DNA of 64,000 bases from Sabethes cyaneus (taxonomy: Eukaryota; Arthropoda; Insecta; Diptera; Culicidae): positions 199,762,911 to 199,826,910 of the forward strand of contig NC_071354.1 of the NCBI RefSeq assembly GCF_943734655.1, in the 5' to 3' direction. Below are positions 10,830 to 21,092 of this stretch, one piece after another. Both the position numbers and the translations under genes were made by a program. How positions within the stretch are numbered: the first letter of the stretch is position 1; every line of letters starts with the position of its first letter. The notes under the pieces are model-generated. The model did no database searches, had not been told where the DNA came from, and saw nothing but the letters and a program-made list of their open reading frames with translations.

Positions 10830-13800
10830 TAAATATTCAGGATTAATATCTAGTTAAAAGGAATTAGTTAAAAGGAATAATAATAAGTAAAATTAGATGG
10901 AACTAAATTTGATATTTAATTTAGTGTGATAACTCCAGTGCAGTTAATTTACTTTTCGCAAAAAATAGTGGCAGATTAAATTAAAACCTTAGATTTTTGA
11001 GTAACAGAAATGATTTTGTTTTATATCAAATTTTAAAGAAAAGGTGTGTCCCAACCCAACACGAGTGTGTATAACTCAAACAAAAACAAAGACATATACC
11101 GTGCAATAAAATTCCGTATATCCGCGTTCGTTAGTATAGCTACTTTGCTTTATCGTTTCAACGTGCACACCTTTCGATTGTCCAGCTTTGCGAAAGACGT
11201 GCCATTTACTATGCATAGCCTCCATAGCGGGGATATAGTGCTTCTAAGTTTCAAACAAACATCTAATGAGAATCACCAAAGATGAAAGACAACCAACTAT
11301 GGAGAACTTAAAAGTACAATACTGTAACACTGCATCTTATCTTGCAGCCAGTAGCACTTGTAAAGTGTATATACGCAAAATGTTTTGTACAAAAAAAAAT
11401 GTCACGAAGACAGGATGAAACTTTCTCCTATTCTCATACAGCAGACTTTTATTCAAAGTTATTTCATTGATGCTAACAATTTGTACTAGATTCCAGACCA
11501 TTTGGCTTCCTCATACAACGTTGAAAGCTGCTTATCGTTCATAATGGAACTAAACGCTGCGTATTCAAAAAATTAAATTCTTGTTTTTAGCTGAGTAAAC
11601 ACCGGCAGAACAATCTCGCCAATCAACGTTCATGTTCAAGTTGTACGAGAACAGCAAGCAAAATAAAACTTGCATATTCGAAAGTTTCAATATTTCACTG
11701 CTTCCTGGATACTGAAGACAGAAAACGAAATAACAAATTCAACGAAATCTTGATCGAACATGATAAAGTGCCATTGCCACAGCCAGCAGCGCAATTCGCC
11801 ACCAGACCAGACGAAATCCGATCTACTCTGGAAGTGGACATCGCATGGCATTCGACATCCTATTTCAATCTCCTGCACAATCAATCGAACGCTTTCTACC
11901 CGTGTTTCCCGCCTTCTTCGGTTCCTGCTTTCGCGCGTGGTAGCATTCCAGGGGAAAATAAATCGTCCAACTTTTCCGCTCTCGCATTTCACAGTCATTC
12001 CGTGGTGGTGTGTTTTTTTCTCCAGCCAACACGCATCGTATCCCACTTACGAGACTACTGGCTGGTTGGTGGTGATGCACATGCACACAGTGTGAGTTAG
12101 AATAGAGGAAAACTTTTTAGCAAATGCAAGTTTTTCACTTGACGGTGCAAGAGCGCTGCACTTGCTCTGCCATATACCACCATTAAGCTGTATTTGAAGA
12201 AAGGAAGTAAAATCGGTTGCAAAGTGTCGGGTTGTAAAATGATAATTTTATTTATATAATTCAACTACAATGACTTACCAGTTTCTCCGCTGCGAGGTAC
12301 GAAAATCGGTTTTCGTACTCGCGGAAATAAATTGTGCAAAGTTGCTCGATATCCATCAAATCCTTAGCCAGGAGGAATCTGTTATAGTTTGTGGGAAGAG
12401 ATAGAGAGATAAAACGGATGACTGGTTATTTTTATCGATAAAAGGAGCGCGCGCTGTTCAGCGCTGCTGGTAATGGTGTGAATAAAAAATTTGTTGCAAA
12501 AAAAGTGCTTTCCGCGGAGCTACTTTCCGCCCGCTGGCTCGCTTGGTGTTTGATTACCGGAAATTCACGCGATTCATGATCATGGAATCGAAATCGAAGA
12601 ATTTGTACTCATCGAAGGAAAAGTGTGATCAATAACATTCAACTGTAGCAAATGACATCGGAAACCAACAGGGATTTGGTTTTGTCAACGGAACTATTGT
12701 ATTGTACTATTTCTGGAACGATTTTACAGACATATTAAAAATTCCATCGTTGTATAACAGTTAACTTTTGAGCTTCAGAAATGGATGGGCTCTAAAGCTA
12801 TAAATTAATGAACAATGGTCGGCTAACCGGACATATGTAACATATCAAAACAAGCGTAACAATAACGGCAATACAGCAGCTGAACATATCGTGATAAGTG
12901 TTTGTCAAACAATGTCATCATTCCGACTAGAACTCAGACTAAACTAGTGGAAGGACCAAGCATCCCCCGAAAAAAGTTACGCCAATGACCGGCCATTACG
13001 TCATGTAAAGATGAAAAGCAAACCGGAACAGCAGACGAGCGTTTTTTCCAATCACCACACCATATGTAGCATTAAATGCTGTGTGCACTGTTCGTACTTG
13101 ATAGTTGGAGGTGTCAGCATCAATTTTACTTTCACGAAATCCGTAGGTGAATGCAAACATCGAAGCTTAGCACTAGTGTGCTTATTCTATGCTTGAAAAA
13201 AGCTTGAAGATACAGGGATACAGCAGTAAAAATATCCGGTAACAACAGCATATCCAATCTACAAAATTCGTGAAATGTCAGTTGTGCAACTAATTTCTCG
13301 CTGTTTTTTGTTTATGAAAGTGCAATGCTACAATTTTTGTCATCGAATTTTTTATAGTCCTATAAATAGTCTTTGTTTTTAAGACTATCTACGAGCCAAG
13401 CCATTTTTGGGCGGAACCGTATGATCAGCCACACCAAGTGCCATATAACAGAAAAATTAATAACAGTAGGTTTTAACGAACTTAGCAACGTGCTGCTAAG
13501 CGCTGTCTGTCCTCGCTGTCAAACGCTGTAGAATCACCACTTCATGCTTCTGCTCGCATTGCGACCATTTTTGCGAGTAGTGCTTGGTTTAATCTCATCG
13601 ATTGAATTCAATACTGTTTTTAATGATTGTAACATTCGATTGTAACAGTTATTCATAATTAACACATTAACATTACTTGGGAGGTCAGTAACATTGAAAG
13701 TTTTATTACACTCTTATGATTGTTTTCATGACCAAAATTGGTCATAAATACTAAAATAAAAGAGCAATAAAACTCAAAATGTTACTTGGGCTGTTCCATT

Positions 13801-14749
13801 CAAATGCACACCATGCTCTTAATTCATTCAGTTGCTATGCTCGAATACAGTTGCTTGAAAAAGCCTTGATGAGATGACTTGAAAAAGACGCTGGCATGAA
13901 TTCTCATTGTACAATGCTTCCCATTGAATGTCTCGAAGCTTTTGGGTTCTCCTTCACGCGGACGATCCTTAATATCGAAATCACCGTCTTATTTTTGTTA
14001 GCAACAGAACCAATCATGGTATGTTGTTGCACTAATAGCAGCATCTCCTTAAACTTTTTAAAGTTCTTGATGTCTCCGTTTTCTTCGAATGAAATAAGAT
14101 TATCAACACTTCCCGCAAATGATGTTTACTTGGCACAAAATCAGACATCTTCACACAATCAAAACTATATGATGCAAAAACAAAACTACTAATGTGTCAA
14201 GGAAGATTGTTTACCATCTATCAGGTAACGAAATCCAATAACAAAACATCCGTTCTGTAACACTAGTAACAGTTACTGGCTCTACAAACGTTTTCTCTAC
14301 TCCAAGCATATGTTACGCACACAGTCAGATCTCACAATCAGTCAAAATACGAAACGGTTTTGGTAATTTGAAAACAGTTAGCGTAAAGAGCGTAAAGAGG
14401 TCTTCCTACCAGTATGTATCTAAGCACTGAAAGCTCGAATACACCTGATGGTATTTGTACATTGTTTGCGAAACCTTTTTTGAGCGTGTTCAATTCTACA
14501 TCGGTTAAAACTTGAACAGGCTCAGTTTCTATGGAACAGTAGGTCTTTTACCTTGGTAGATCCCAGAGGCAATTCAGCAACCACAAACAGGCTTTAGTTT
14601 ACATATCACTGCATTCAAAATATGGAAAGTGGCGTGCAAGTGAACACTATTTGTGCGTTTTGAAAGCTGCGTTTTCTATTTCTTGACTAAAATTGAAAGT
14701 CTTGGTGCTTCAACACATTTTACTGAGTGATTGAATTCTTACCTCATTG
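10830..14749. other. Mostly unique sequence, no supported gene
   Basis: About 3.9 kb without a recognisable transposon domain. Around 11,690-12,100 three frames on both strands are open at once, with higher GC, which argues against a single coding frame. A promoter or untranslated exon of a host gene could lie here, but I see no decisive signal. An AT-rich block at 13,300-14,600 holds only short chance frames. Confidence 0.5.
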
Positions 14750-15190
14750 ACCGCCTGCTCTGTGTCAAATTAGGTAGCATTCAATGAAACAGCTTCGTTA
14801 GCTTGTCTGCTGTTCCTCGAGGGAGTAACCTAGGACCGCTGCTGTTGTCACTATTTTTTAATTACGTCTGCTTCATTATCCGCCTGACTTAAAACTCATT
14901 TATGCTGATGATGATCTGAAACGGATTGCATTGAGCTGCAACGCGTGCTAGACTTTTTCTCTAACTGGTGTTTGCGCAATTTACTGACTACCTCCTAGCG
15001 TGTCGAAATATTTTGTGGTTTCTTTCACGTGTTAGAACAATTCAATATTATTCGACTACATAGTATCTGGAGAAACATTTGAAAGAGTCCTAGTAATCAA
15101 AGACCTGGATTATTAGACTCAGAACTCATCTTCAAACACCAAAATTGTTTTTTTCGATTCAGTAAAACAATTTCCTGGTTGTTAACTAGC
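14750..15190 (+). pseudogene. Jockey-like reverse transcriptase remnant 1
   Basis: Broken plus-strand frames encode RT motif B (VPRGSNLGPLL in the usual SGVPQGSNLGPLL position, about 14,800-14,850), then a catalytic-loop remnant reading LIYADDD (about 14,895-14,920). Further on is a segment matching the post-RT region of Jockey-type elements (GETFERVLVIKDL, about 15,070-15,110). Frameshifts and stops are frequent, so it is long dead. It belongs to a different subfamily from the fragment just downstream, because here the C-terminal half comes first in order. Confidence 0.7.
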
Positions 15191-15360
15191 AATAAACTTG
15201 TTCATTGAAATCGGGCAAATGATTTAAATTTTTACTAAAAATCAGCAAATATCCTTTTGCGCTGAAAGTCCAGCAATCAGGCTCATCTGTCAAAACGTCC
15301 ACATTAAAGTGCGCGACGATGTACGGTGTACGAATACCTTCAAGTAGTGCCTACCAGTGA

Positions 15361-15785
15361 TGGTAAAAACTTAAAATATCATAGCTCATCGATCGCTTCA
15401 TGCCCGATAGGTCTGTCTGCACTAATCTGTTAGAGTTTACATCGATGTGTGCTTCGGCAATGGAAAACAACAAACAAATAGATGTCATCTATATAGACTT
15501 GAAAGCTGCTTTCCAACAAATTAACCACACAATACTCTTGTGGAAAACATCTTGACGCGGTGCGTCTCAGCAATTGATTGAATGGTTCAACTCATCAACT
15601 CATACCTCAGTGGTAGAGTGTTTCGTAAAAAACTCGAATCCAGTCTTTCATCGGTGTTTACTAATAAGTCAGGAGTTCCTCAAGGCAACAATTTGGGACC
15701 ACTGTTTTTCTTGCTGTTCTTCAACGACATTGCGCTTCTATTTGGTACTTGTCGGTACGACAAAAATAGTCCTCTTCAACCGGCA
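15361..15785 (+). pseudogene. Jockey-like reverse transcriptase remnant 2
   Basis: Plus-strand frames give the upstream RT region: FMPDRSV...NLLEFTSMCASAME (15,395-15,465), the motif A region DVIYIDLKAAF (about 15,482-15,514, Asp retained), then SYLSGRVFRKKLESSLS and SGVPQGNNLGPLFFLLFFND (about 15,600-15,730). A frameshift separates the two halves. The sequence stops before the YADD catalytic motif and gives way to RTE-like 3' sequence at about 15,785. This is a 5'- and 3'-truncated Jockey-like non-LTR element. Confidence 0.75.
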
Positions 15786-15950
15786 CCAGGAACAGGGGGG
15801 CCCAACATGCACGATGGCTCGACCAGGTCAAAAGCGATTTGCGATTTCTGAGACTACTAGGAAATTGGCGACGAGTGGCCCAAGACTGAGTTGAATGGAG
15901 ACGAGTGCTTGAAACAACACAAGCCACCCCGGCTCTATGCTGAAGAAGAA
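15785..15950 (+). pseudogene. RTE-like element, 3'-terminal coding fragment
   Basis: The plus strand encodes a decayed version of the C-terminal tail of RTE-like ORFs: a GTGG..MARPGQ segment, then a part equivalent to ..LRRLRGWR..DRVEWRRLL.. in the intact copy at 16,232 on the opposite strand. It is frameshifted. It abuts oppositely oriented RTE debris at 15,950, so the two are in inverted arrangement. Confidence 0.55.
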
Positions 15951-16215
15951 GAACATGTTCTTTAATCGAAACGTATTATACGAAGGGTACGTCCGTCTTC
16001 TGGCTTGAATCTGCTTATTCGTATAATTGCCGACGCAGACCTGAGATTCCAATAGATTGTCTTCGTCATCCCAAAGTTTCTAATAATAATGTCAAAGTAG
16101 TCTGCGAAGGCAAGAAGTTGGTTACTTTTGTTGAAGATCGTGCCTCTCATTTCTATGACCGCTCGCCATGTCGTGCATTATTTGCCATAGCTGTTCGCGC
16201 TCGACTGTATAATAT

Positions 16216-17745
16216 ACTTACTTACTTAATCAGCTCCAGGCCGTGGTTTCCTCTGCTGTACGAAGAAGTCGTCTCCATTCTACTCGGTCCATGGCCGCAA
16301 TTCGCCAGCCACGTAGTCTACGTAGGGTCCGCAGGTCGCCTTCCACTTGATCGATCCATCTTGCTCGCTGCGCGCCCCGCTGTCTCGTTCCAGTCGGATC
16401 GTTATTGAGAACTTTTTTAACCGGGCAGTCGTCCGACATCCTCACGACATGTCCAGCCCATCGCAGGCGACCGATTTTTGCGGTGGCAGCGATGGGTGGT
16501 TCCCTAAGCAGCTGATGCAATTCATGGTTCATTCGCCTCCTCCACGTTCCGTCTTCCATCTGCACTCCGCCGTAGATGGTGCGCAACACCTTCCGTTCGA
16601 AAACACTAAGGGCGCGTTGGTCCTCCACGAGCATAGTCCATGTCTCATGGCCGTAAAGGAATACCGGTCTAATCAGCGTCTTGTAGATTGTTAACTTCGT
16701 GCGGTGGCGAATTTTGTTCGACCGCAGCGTCCTACGGAGTCCAAAGTAGGCACGATTTCCTGCCATAATGCGTCTTTGTATTTCTCTGCTGGTGTCGTTG
16801 TCTGCGGTAACCAGTGAGCCCAGATACACGAACTCTTCTACCACCTCGATTTCATCACCGTCTAAATGAATTTGGGGAGGGAGGTCAGCATTCACTTCTT
16901 TAGAACCTCTTCCTTTCATGTATTTTGTTTTCGATACATTAATGACAAGTCCTATCCGTTTGGCTTCAGCTTTCAGTCCGATGTACGTTTCCGCCATCCT
17001 CTCAAAGGTACGTGTAATGATGTCAACGTCGTCAGCGAAACCAAGAAGCTGGACGGACTTCGTGAATATCGTGCCGCTCGTGTCTATACCCGCTCTTCTT
17101 ATCACACCCTCCAAAGCGATGTTAAACAGCAAACATGAAAGCCCATCACCTTGCCGTAACCCTCTTCGAGATCCAAAGGGACTCGAGACTGCCCCTGATA
17201 CTCGAACAACACACATTACTCGATCCATCGTCGCCTTGACCAACCGCGTTAGTTTATCCGGAAATCCGTAGTAGTGCATAATCTGCCATAGCTGATCTCG
17301 ATCGATCGTGTCGTACGCCGATTTGAAGTCGATGAATAAATGATGCGTGGGCACGTTGCATTCGCGACATTTCTGCAACACTTGCCGAAGCGCGAAAATC
17401 TGGTCCATGGTGGCACGGGCACCCATGAATCCCGCTTGATATTGCCCCACGAACTCCTTTGCAAATGGTGATAGTCGACGACATAAAAGTTGGGAGAGTA
17501 CCTTGTAGGCGGCGTTCAACAGTGTGATTGCGCGGTAGTTGCAACAATCCAACTTGTCGCCCTTTTTGTAGATCGGACACACGATGCCTTCCGTCCACTC
17601 CTCCGGTAGTAGCTCATCCTCCCAAATCTTGACAATGACCCAGTGCAGCGCTCTAGCCAGTGCGTCACCACCGTATTTCAGCAGCTCGCCGGGTAGCTGA
17701 TCAGCCCCAGCCGCTTTATTGTTCTTCAGCCGACCGATCTCTTCT
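16216..17745 (-). mobile_element. Young 5'-truncated RTE-like element (family A) with TSD
   Basis: Perfect 15-bp direct repeats TCGACTGTATAATAT at 16,201-16,215 and 17,746-17,760 bracket this 1,530-bp insertion. On the minus strand it ends with a (TAAG)n tail at about 16,216-16,229, directly after the ORF stop. The 5' end begins in mid-RT, the usual result of incomplete reverse transcription. It sits inside the older family B element, and removing it rejoins that element's RT sequence. Confidence 0.88.
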
Positions 17746-17834
17746 TCGACTGTATAATATGCTGCTCTGAAAACCACGAAAATATGATGGGCATGGGCAC
17801 GTTGTACTACCGAAGATTCTACGGGACAAACCAC
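16230..17834 (-). CDS. RTE-like reverse transcriptase ORF, fused to target sequence
   Basis: A single open frame of 534 residues. Residues 1-29 come from the older family B target. From residue 30, which spans the insertion junction, the sequence is the inserted family A copy. It carries RT motif A (FIDFKSAYD, residues about 168-176), a GLRQGDGLS motif B-like segment (about 225-233) and the catalytic FADD (266-269). The C-terminal region typical of these elements follows, with LIRPVFLYGHETWTM and a WAGHVVRMSDDCPV Cys/His-containing stretch. No frameshift is seen in the RT part, so the copy is young. The endonuclease is missing through 5' truncation, so it cannot be autonomous. The stop TGA (16,230-16,232) lies immediately before the (TAAG)n tail. 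Whether it is transcribed is unknown. Confidence 0.85.
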   Translation of the reverse strand: MVCPVESSVVQRAHAHHIFVVFRAAYYTVEEEIGRLKNNKAAGADQLPGELLKYGGDALARALHWVIVKIWEDELLPEEWTEGIVCPIYKKGDKLDCCNYRAITLLNAAYKVLSQLLCRRLSPFAKEFVGQYQAGFMGARATMDQIFALRQVLQKCRECNVPTHHLFIDFKSAYDTIDRDQLWQIMHYYGFPDKLTRLVKATMDRVMCVVRVSGAVSSPFGSRRGLRQGDGLSCLLFNIALEGVIRRAGIDTSGTIFTKSVQLLGFADDVDIITRTFERMAETYIGLKAEAKRIGLVINVSKTKYMKGRGSKEVNADLPPQIHLDGDEIEVVEEFVYLGSLVTADNDTSREIQRRIMAGNRAYFGLRRTLRSNKIRHRTKLTIYKTLIRPVFLYGHETWTMLVEDQRALSVFERKVLRTIYGGVQMEDGTWRRRMNHELHQLLREPPIAATAKIGRLRWAGHVVRMSDDCPVKKVLNNDPTGTRQRGAQRARWIDQVEGDLRTLRRLRGWRIAAMDRVEWRRLLRTAEETTAWS

Positions 17835-18920
17835 ACCTTTCGTCCGGTAGTTTCTCCACCTCCCAAATCTTGGAAATTATTCAATGAAGTGTCATTAGCA
17901 CGAAATAGTTGTTCTAGTTCTTGACGATATCTATGCTCCTTCTGCCGCTTTTTCCTACTCAGGATCATGGCCTCTCATTCCGCGCTCGACGATACTTGGT
18001 CAAATTTTATTTCGTGGCAATGCCTAGATGGTTTACCCACCTCCAGCGCTTGCTGACATTGCCCGTCACACAGTCGTTTCGTGCAATTGGGGTTTCTTTA
18101 TCTAGCACCGCGGTTATGGCCTCATTGACAATCTAGCGTATCCTGTTCCATCCATCTTCGAGAGTCAAAGTCCTTCACAGAGAAAGGAAGCGCCTTACCC
18201 AGCAGGCGCGCATAGTTTTCGGCAGCTTACGGGTTGTCTAATTGCTGAATGTTTAACCGAGGAGGAAGGCTTTTTCGCGAGGTGTATACCATCGATAGTT
18301 TTGAGAGCTCATGTGTCGCTACTAGGTATGGAGCGCATGTTGGTAATTTGCAAGAAAAACCGCCCACATGATCGATTCGGAAAGTGCTTCTGATCACCAG
18401 GCCTCTGAAAGTTGCAAACTTGATGCATCGCTGGCCGTTATCGTTAGTGCCGCTGTGCAGACTAAGGGGTCCGATCACCGGTATACCGGCGTTCATACCC
18501 CCGATGACGATCTTGATATCCCGTAGTGAACAGCTGTCTCCTGCCGTCTGCCCATCACTACAAAGCCTGTTTCCAGTCCGTTGGTCATTCCATCGCTCTG
18601 GTAAAATTAAGCCTTGCCAGCATTGAACTTCCGTACCTTCTCATCATTGCCAAAGATCTCTTGAAGTGCTACGATACCTAACCCTCAAGGTTGTAGCTAT
18701 TCAAGCAGCACACTGTCGCCACCCTCGAAATTAAGCGATTTTCAGTTCTAGGTACTAAGCATCCATTCCATGTTCTTATTTCATCGCCTTTGTCCATATT
18801 GTATGTTTCGAGTCGAATTTTCTTGGCCGTTCGTAGGCAAGCAAACCGGTTCTTAATTCTGCCGCCCGCTCCGGATCAGACAGTGTCGTGAGCCGTTCCT
18901 CCCCTAGAGTGCAGACGCCA

Positions 18921-19639
18921 ACTAGATTGAGGAAAAGTCAAGCCGACAAGAATCGTCCCTAATACGACATCAGAAGCTTAAGGCTGACAAGGTAACCCGA
19001 TCTTCACTAAGGTTGCCGCCAGGAGGAAGGATAGGAGCTGCTGGGCATAATGCTGAGGGCCATTGTCGGGTATATTTTATACATACGCGAGTTTTATCAG
19101 CCGACTGGTGAACCTTAATTCTGACCAAATTTCGTTTTGATTATGTTTAATTTTTTAATGCTGTTTTAATGCTCCACACTCGAACACACCAGTCATTTCA
19201 TCATTTGTTTTAATATTTATTCGCTTAGTCAAAAAATCTGCGGGACACCGTAAGGTGATTCAACCAAGCACAGTAACTGGACTTTTTTCTAACAAACACA
19301 GTAATCCATATGCACCGGTAATCTAGAATAGACAATCCATCTGACTAAGCCATCAATGTACGAATGTATGTATGTATGAGTGGAAATTCACTTTCCTCTA
19401 TCACTAGCTGTACATCAAAACTCTACCCGGAAGGCCAGCTTTCAGTTTAATGGATGACCAATGGATGTGGTGTCCATCGGATTTCTTCGTTTATGCTTTT
19501 TGTTTTCCTTGGACTTTACGATCAAGTTTTCAGTTTTCTTCTTCCTTGGCATCGAAACCGGTAAGAAATATGGTAAGCATGTCTATAGCTAGCGTCCAGT
19601 ATCGAAACCGCACATGAAAAATCCGGCGCTTATGCTCAT
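18921..19639. other. Spacer between RTE debris and host gene
   Basis: About 18,921-19,080 may still be 5'-UTR of the family B element. The rest shows no feature beyond a short (TGTA)n run near 19,364-19,377. It lies downstream of the host gene poly(A) signal. Confidence 0.5.
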
Positions 19640-19654
19640 GCACGATTTTATCTT

Positions 19655-19660
19655 TTTATT
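19655..19660 (-). terminator. Poly(A) signal AATAAA of the host gene
   Basis: Minus-strand AATAAA about 138 bp past the stop codon of the terminal exon (TAA at 19,798-19,800), in a context TTCGAAATAAAAAG. It is the first such hexamer after the stop and gives a short 3' UTR of plausible length. Confidence 0.55.
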
Positions 19661-19797
19661 TCGAATTTACAAACACAATTTGTCTTCCTTTGCTAACTGC
19701 TTTTGTCGGTTGATCCCTTCTCCCACCGCGGCGCAGCCAGAGGTAGGAAGCTGTTCCTTTTGAAACCGATTGTCTGTCTGCATGCCTGCTGCATCAT

Positions 19798-19921
19798 TTA
19801 ACAGTTTCGACCGGCGGCGTACCGGTGGATGATTTTCGTCAGCAAGTATGAATCTGAAGGATTTTGTTGTACCATCTGTCCCGTTTCTGGCGGTTTAATT
19901 CCTTTGGTAGGAATAGAATTT
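19798..19921 (-). CDS. Terminal coding exon of an unidentified host gene
   Basis: The minus strand has an acceptor ...TTTATGCAG|A with the exon starting at 19,921. The upstream exon ends with two bases of a codon (AG), so the join gives AGA (Arg), and the frame runs on for 40 residues to TAA at 19,798-19,800. The encoded tail is hydrophilic, then ends ...SYLLTKIIHRYAAGRNC. The pyrimidine tract before this acceptor is weak, so the exon rests on phase agreement, a donor-acceptor pair of sensible spacing, and the poly(A) signal downstream. Together with the exon at 20,590-21,092 it gives the last 208 residues or so of the protein. I do not recognise the family. Confidence 0.5.
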
Positions 19922-20589
19922 CTGCATAAATGATTCCGAAGCATTGTGCAATTTGTGACAGTTTCACAAGAATGATTGAGATTGAGAGCACGATTGCGGA
20001 ACGACAATGTTCTGACAAACTGTCAAATTTTGGCTAGTGAAGGAATGAGTAATTAAATTTCCAACGAAAAGTGTGAGTTCAAAAAAATCTCTGCTAGTGC
20101 TAACTATAACGATGTCACTCATAATAATGTATATGCGGTTGGACATGCAACCATACGCTTGACAATAACTAATCACCTGCCGCAAAAAATATGTTCACAT
20201 AGGGAAAGTAATGCATCCTTTTTGTTGCATAAATAAAATGCATTACTCACAATACGATAACGTTGAGTTTCATCTATCATTTGTGTCATGCTCACATTAA
20301 TGTGTGCAATGGCAGCCATAATACTGAGGAACGAAGGGATTGGCGCTTTTCATCTTCCTATATTCAGAGTATGGTGGGTGCCGGTGAAAAGAAGCTGCAA
20401 ATGATTTTGATTAATGTTGTTGAGCAAAAATGAATCAGGACCGGAAATAGCTTATCATTTATTATTACCATTTTAAGAAAGCATGCCCAGCTCAACCGCA
20501 AAATGATGCTCTGATAAGCGCAACCATGCTTGCTATGCAGAATAGCGAAACATTAAAACGCAGTCGGTAGAATTTCTGAACCAACTTAC

Positions 20590-21092
20590 CTGGTTTCATT
20601 ATTTTGCTCCTTTGCCGTTGCGCTTACTCGCGGCAGCATTCGCACAAATGGCAAATCTTGTCGAGCGGTAGCTTCTGGACAGCGAGAGGGCAATATCTTC
20701 ATTGCCAGCGCAGCGATAGTATCCTTATCGCGGCGAGCCGGAACCATGGCTTTCCACTTTTTGTAGCAAAGCAGCAAGCGAACGTATTCCATCAGACCGA
20801 GCGGGCCGGACGTGGAGAGCCGAAACTGGCTGGTGGTGAGGATCTGCTCGAAAACTGGATACATCAGAGCGACGGCACTGCTGCCGGCCAGTAGATCCGT
20901 CTTGAGCAGCGTCAATGTGACAAACTCACTGTCGCCGTCGAAAATGATGTACAGGTTGCTGACGATCTGGTTGCACTCGGCCAGCAGCATTACCGGATCG
21001 CGCTCCCCGGTCAGGACCGTACATTTATGTCGGATGTAATCTACCATGACATCCATCACTGTCAAATGATATCTGCGCGTCTCGGGAGAAAG
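20590..21092 (-). CDS. Internal coding exon of an unidentified host gene
   Basis: A 503-bp exon open from end to end on the minus strand. The acceptor is strong: a long T/C tract ending TTCCTCTTCAACAG at 21,093. The donor is CAG|GTAAGT at 20,590/20,589, close to consensus. It starts in phase 0 (LSPETRRYHLTVMDV) and leaves two bases of a split codon, which the exon at 19,921 completes in frame. The 167 residues look like a soluble, mostly helical globular protein with hydrophobic stretches (about residues 40-80: NLYIIFDGDSEFVTLTLL) and no signal peptide or transmembrane segment. It is GC-richer than its surroundings, as coding exons often are here. No catalytic motif was recognised and I assign no function. 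Upstream exons were not found and are probably separated by large introns. Confidence 0.65.

Larger units (their letters stand above)
15950..18920 (-). mobile_element. Old RTE-like non-LTR element (family B), interrupted
   Basis: Read from high to low coordinates, the start is a MDKGDEIRTWNG N-terminus at about 18,797. Endonuclease pieces follow (NDNGQRCIKFATFRGLV near 18,400-18,440), then a linker (RKKRQKEHRYRQELEQLFRAND, about 17,890-17,955) and an RT fragment ending AAYYTV at about 17,750. The element resumes at 16,215 (EREQLWQIMHD) and continues to a decayed FADY motif at about 16,095-16,105. The gap is exactly the younger insertion 16,216-17,745. Stops and deletions are many. The same family occurs at 23,205-24,060 and 50,670-52,920. 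Confidence 0.75.

Noticed and set aside
11687..12100. Open frames of 111-119 residues on both strands
   Set aside because: Three overlapping frames are open at once, with no splice-site support and no recognisable domain; likely composition.
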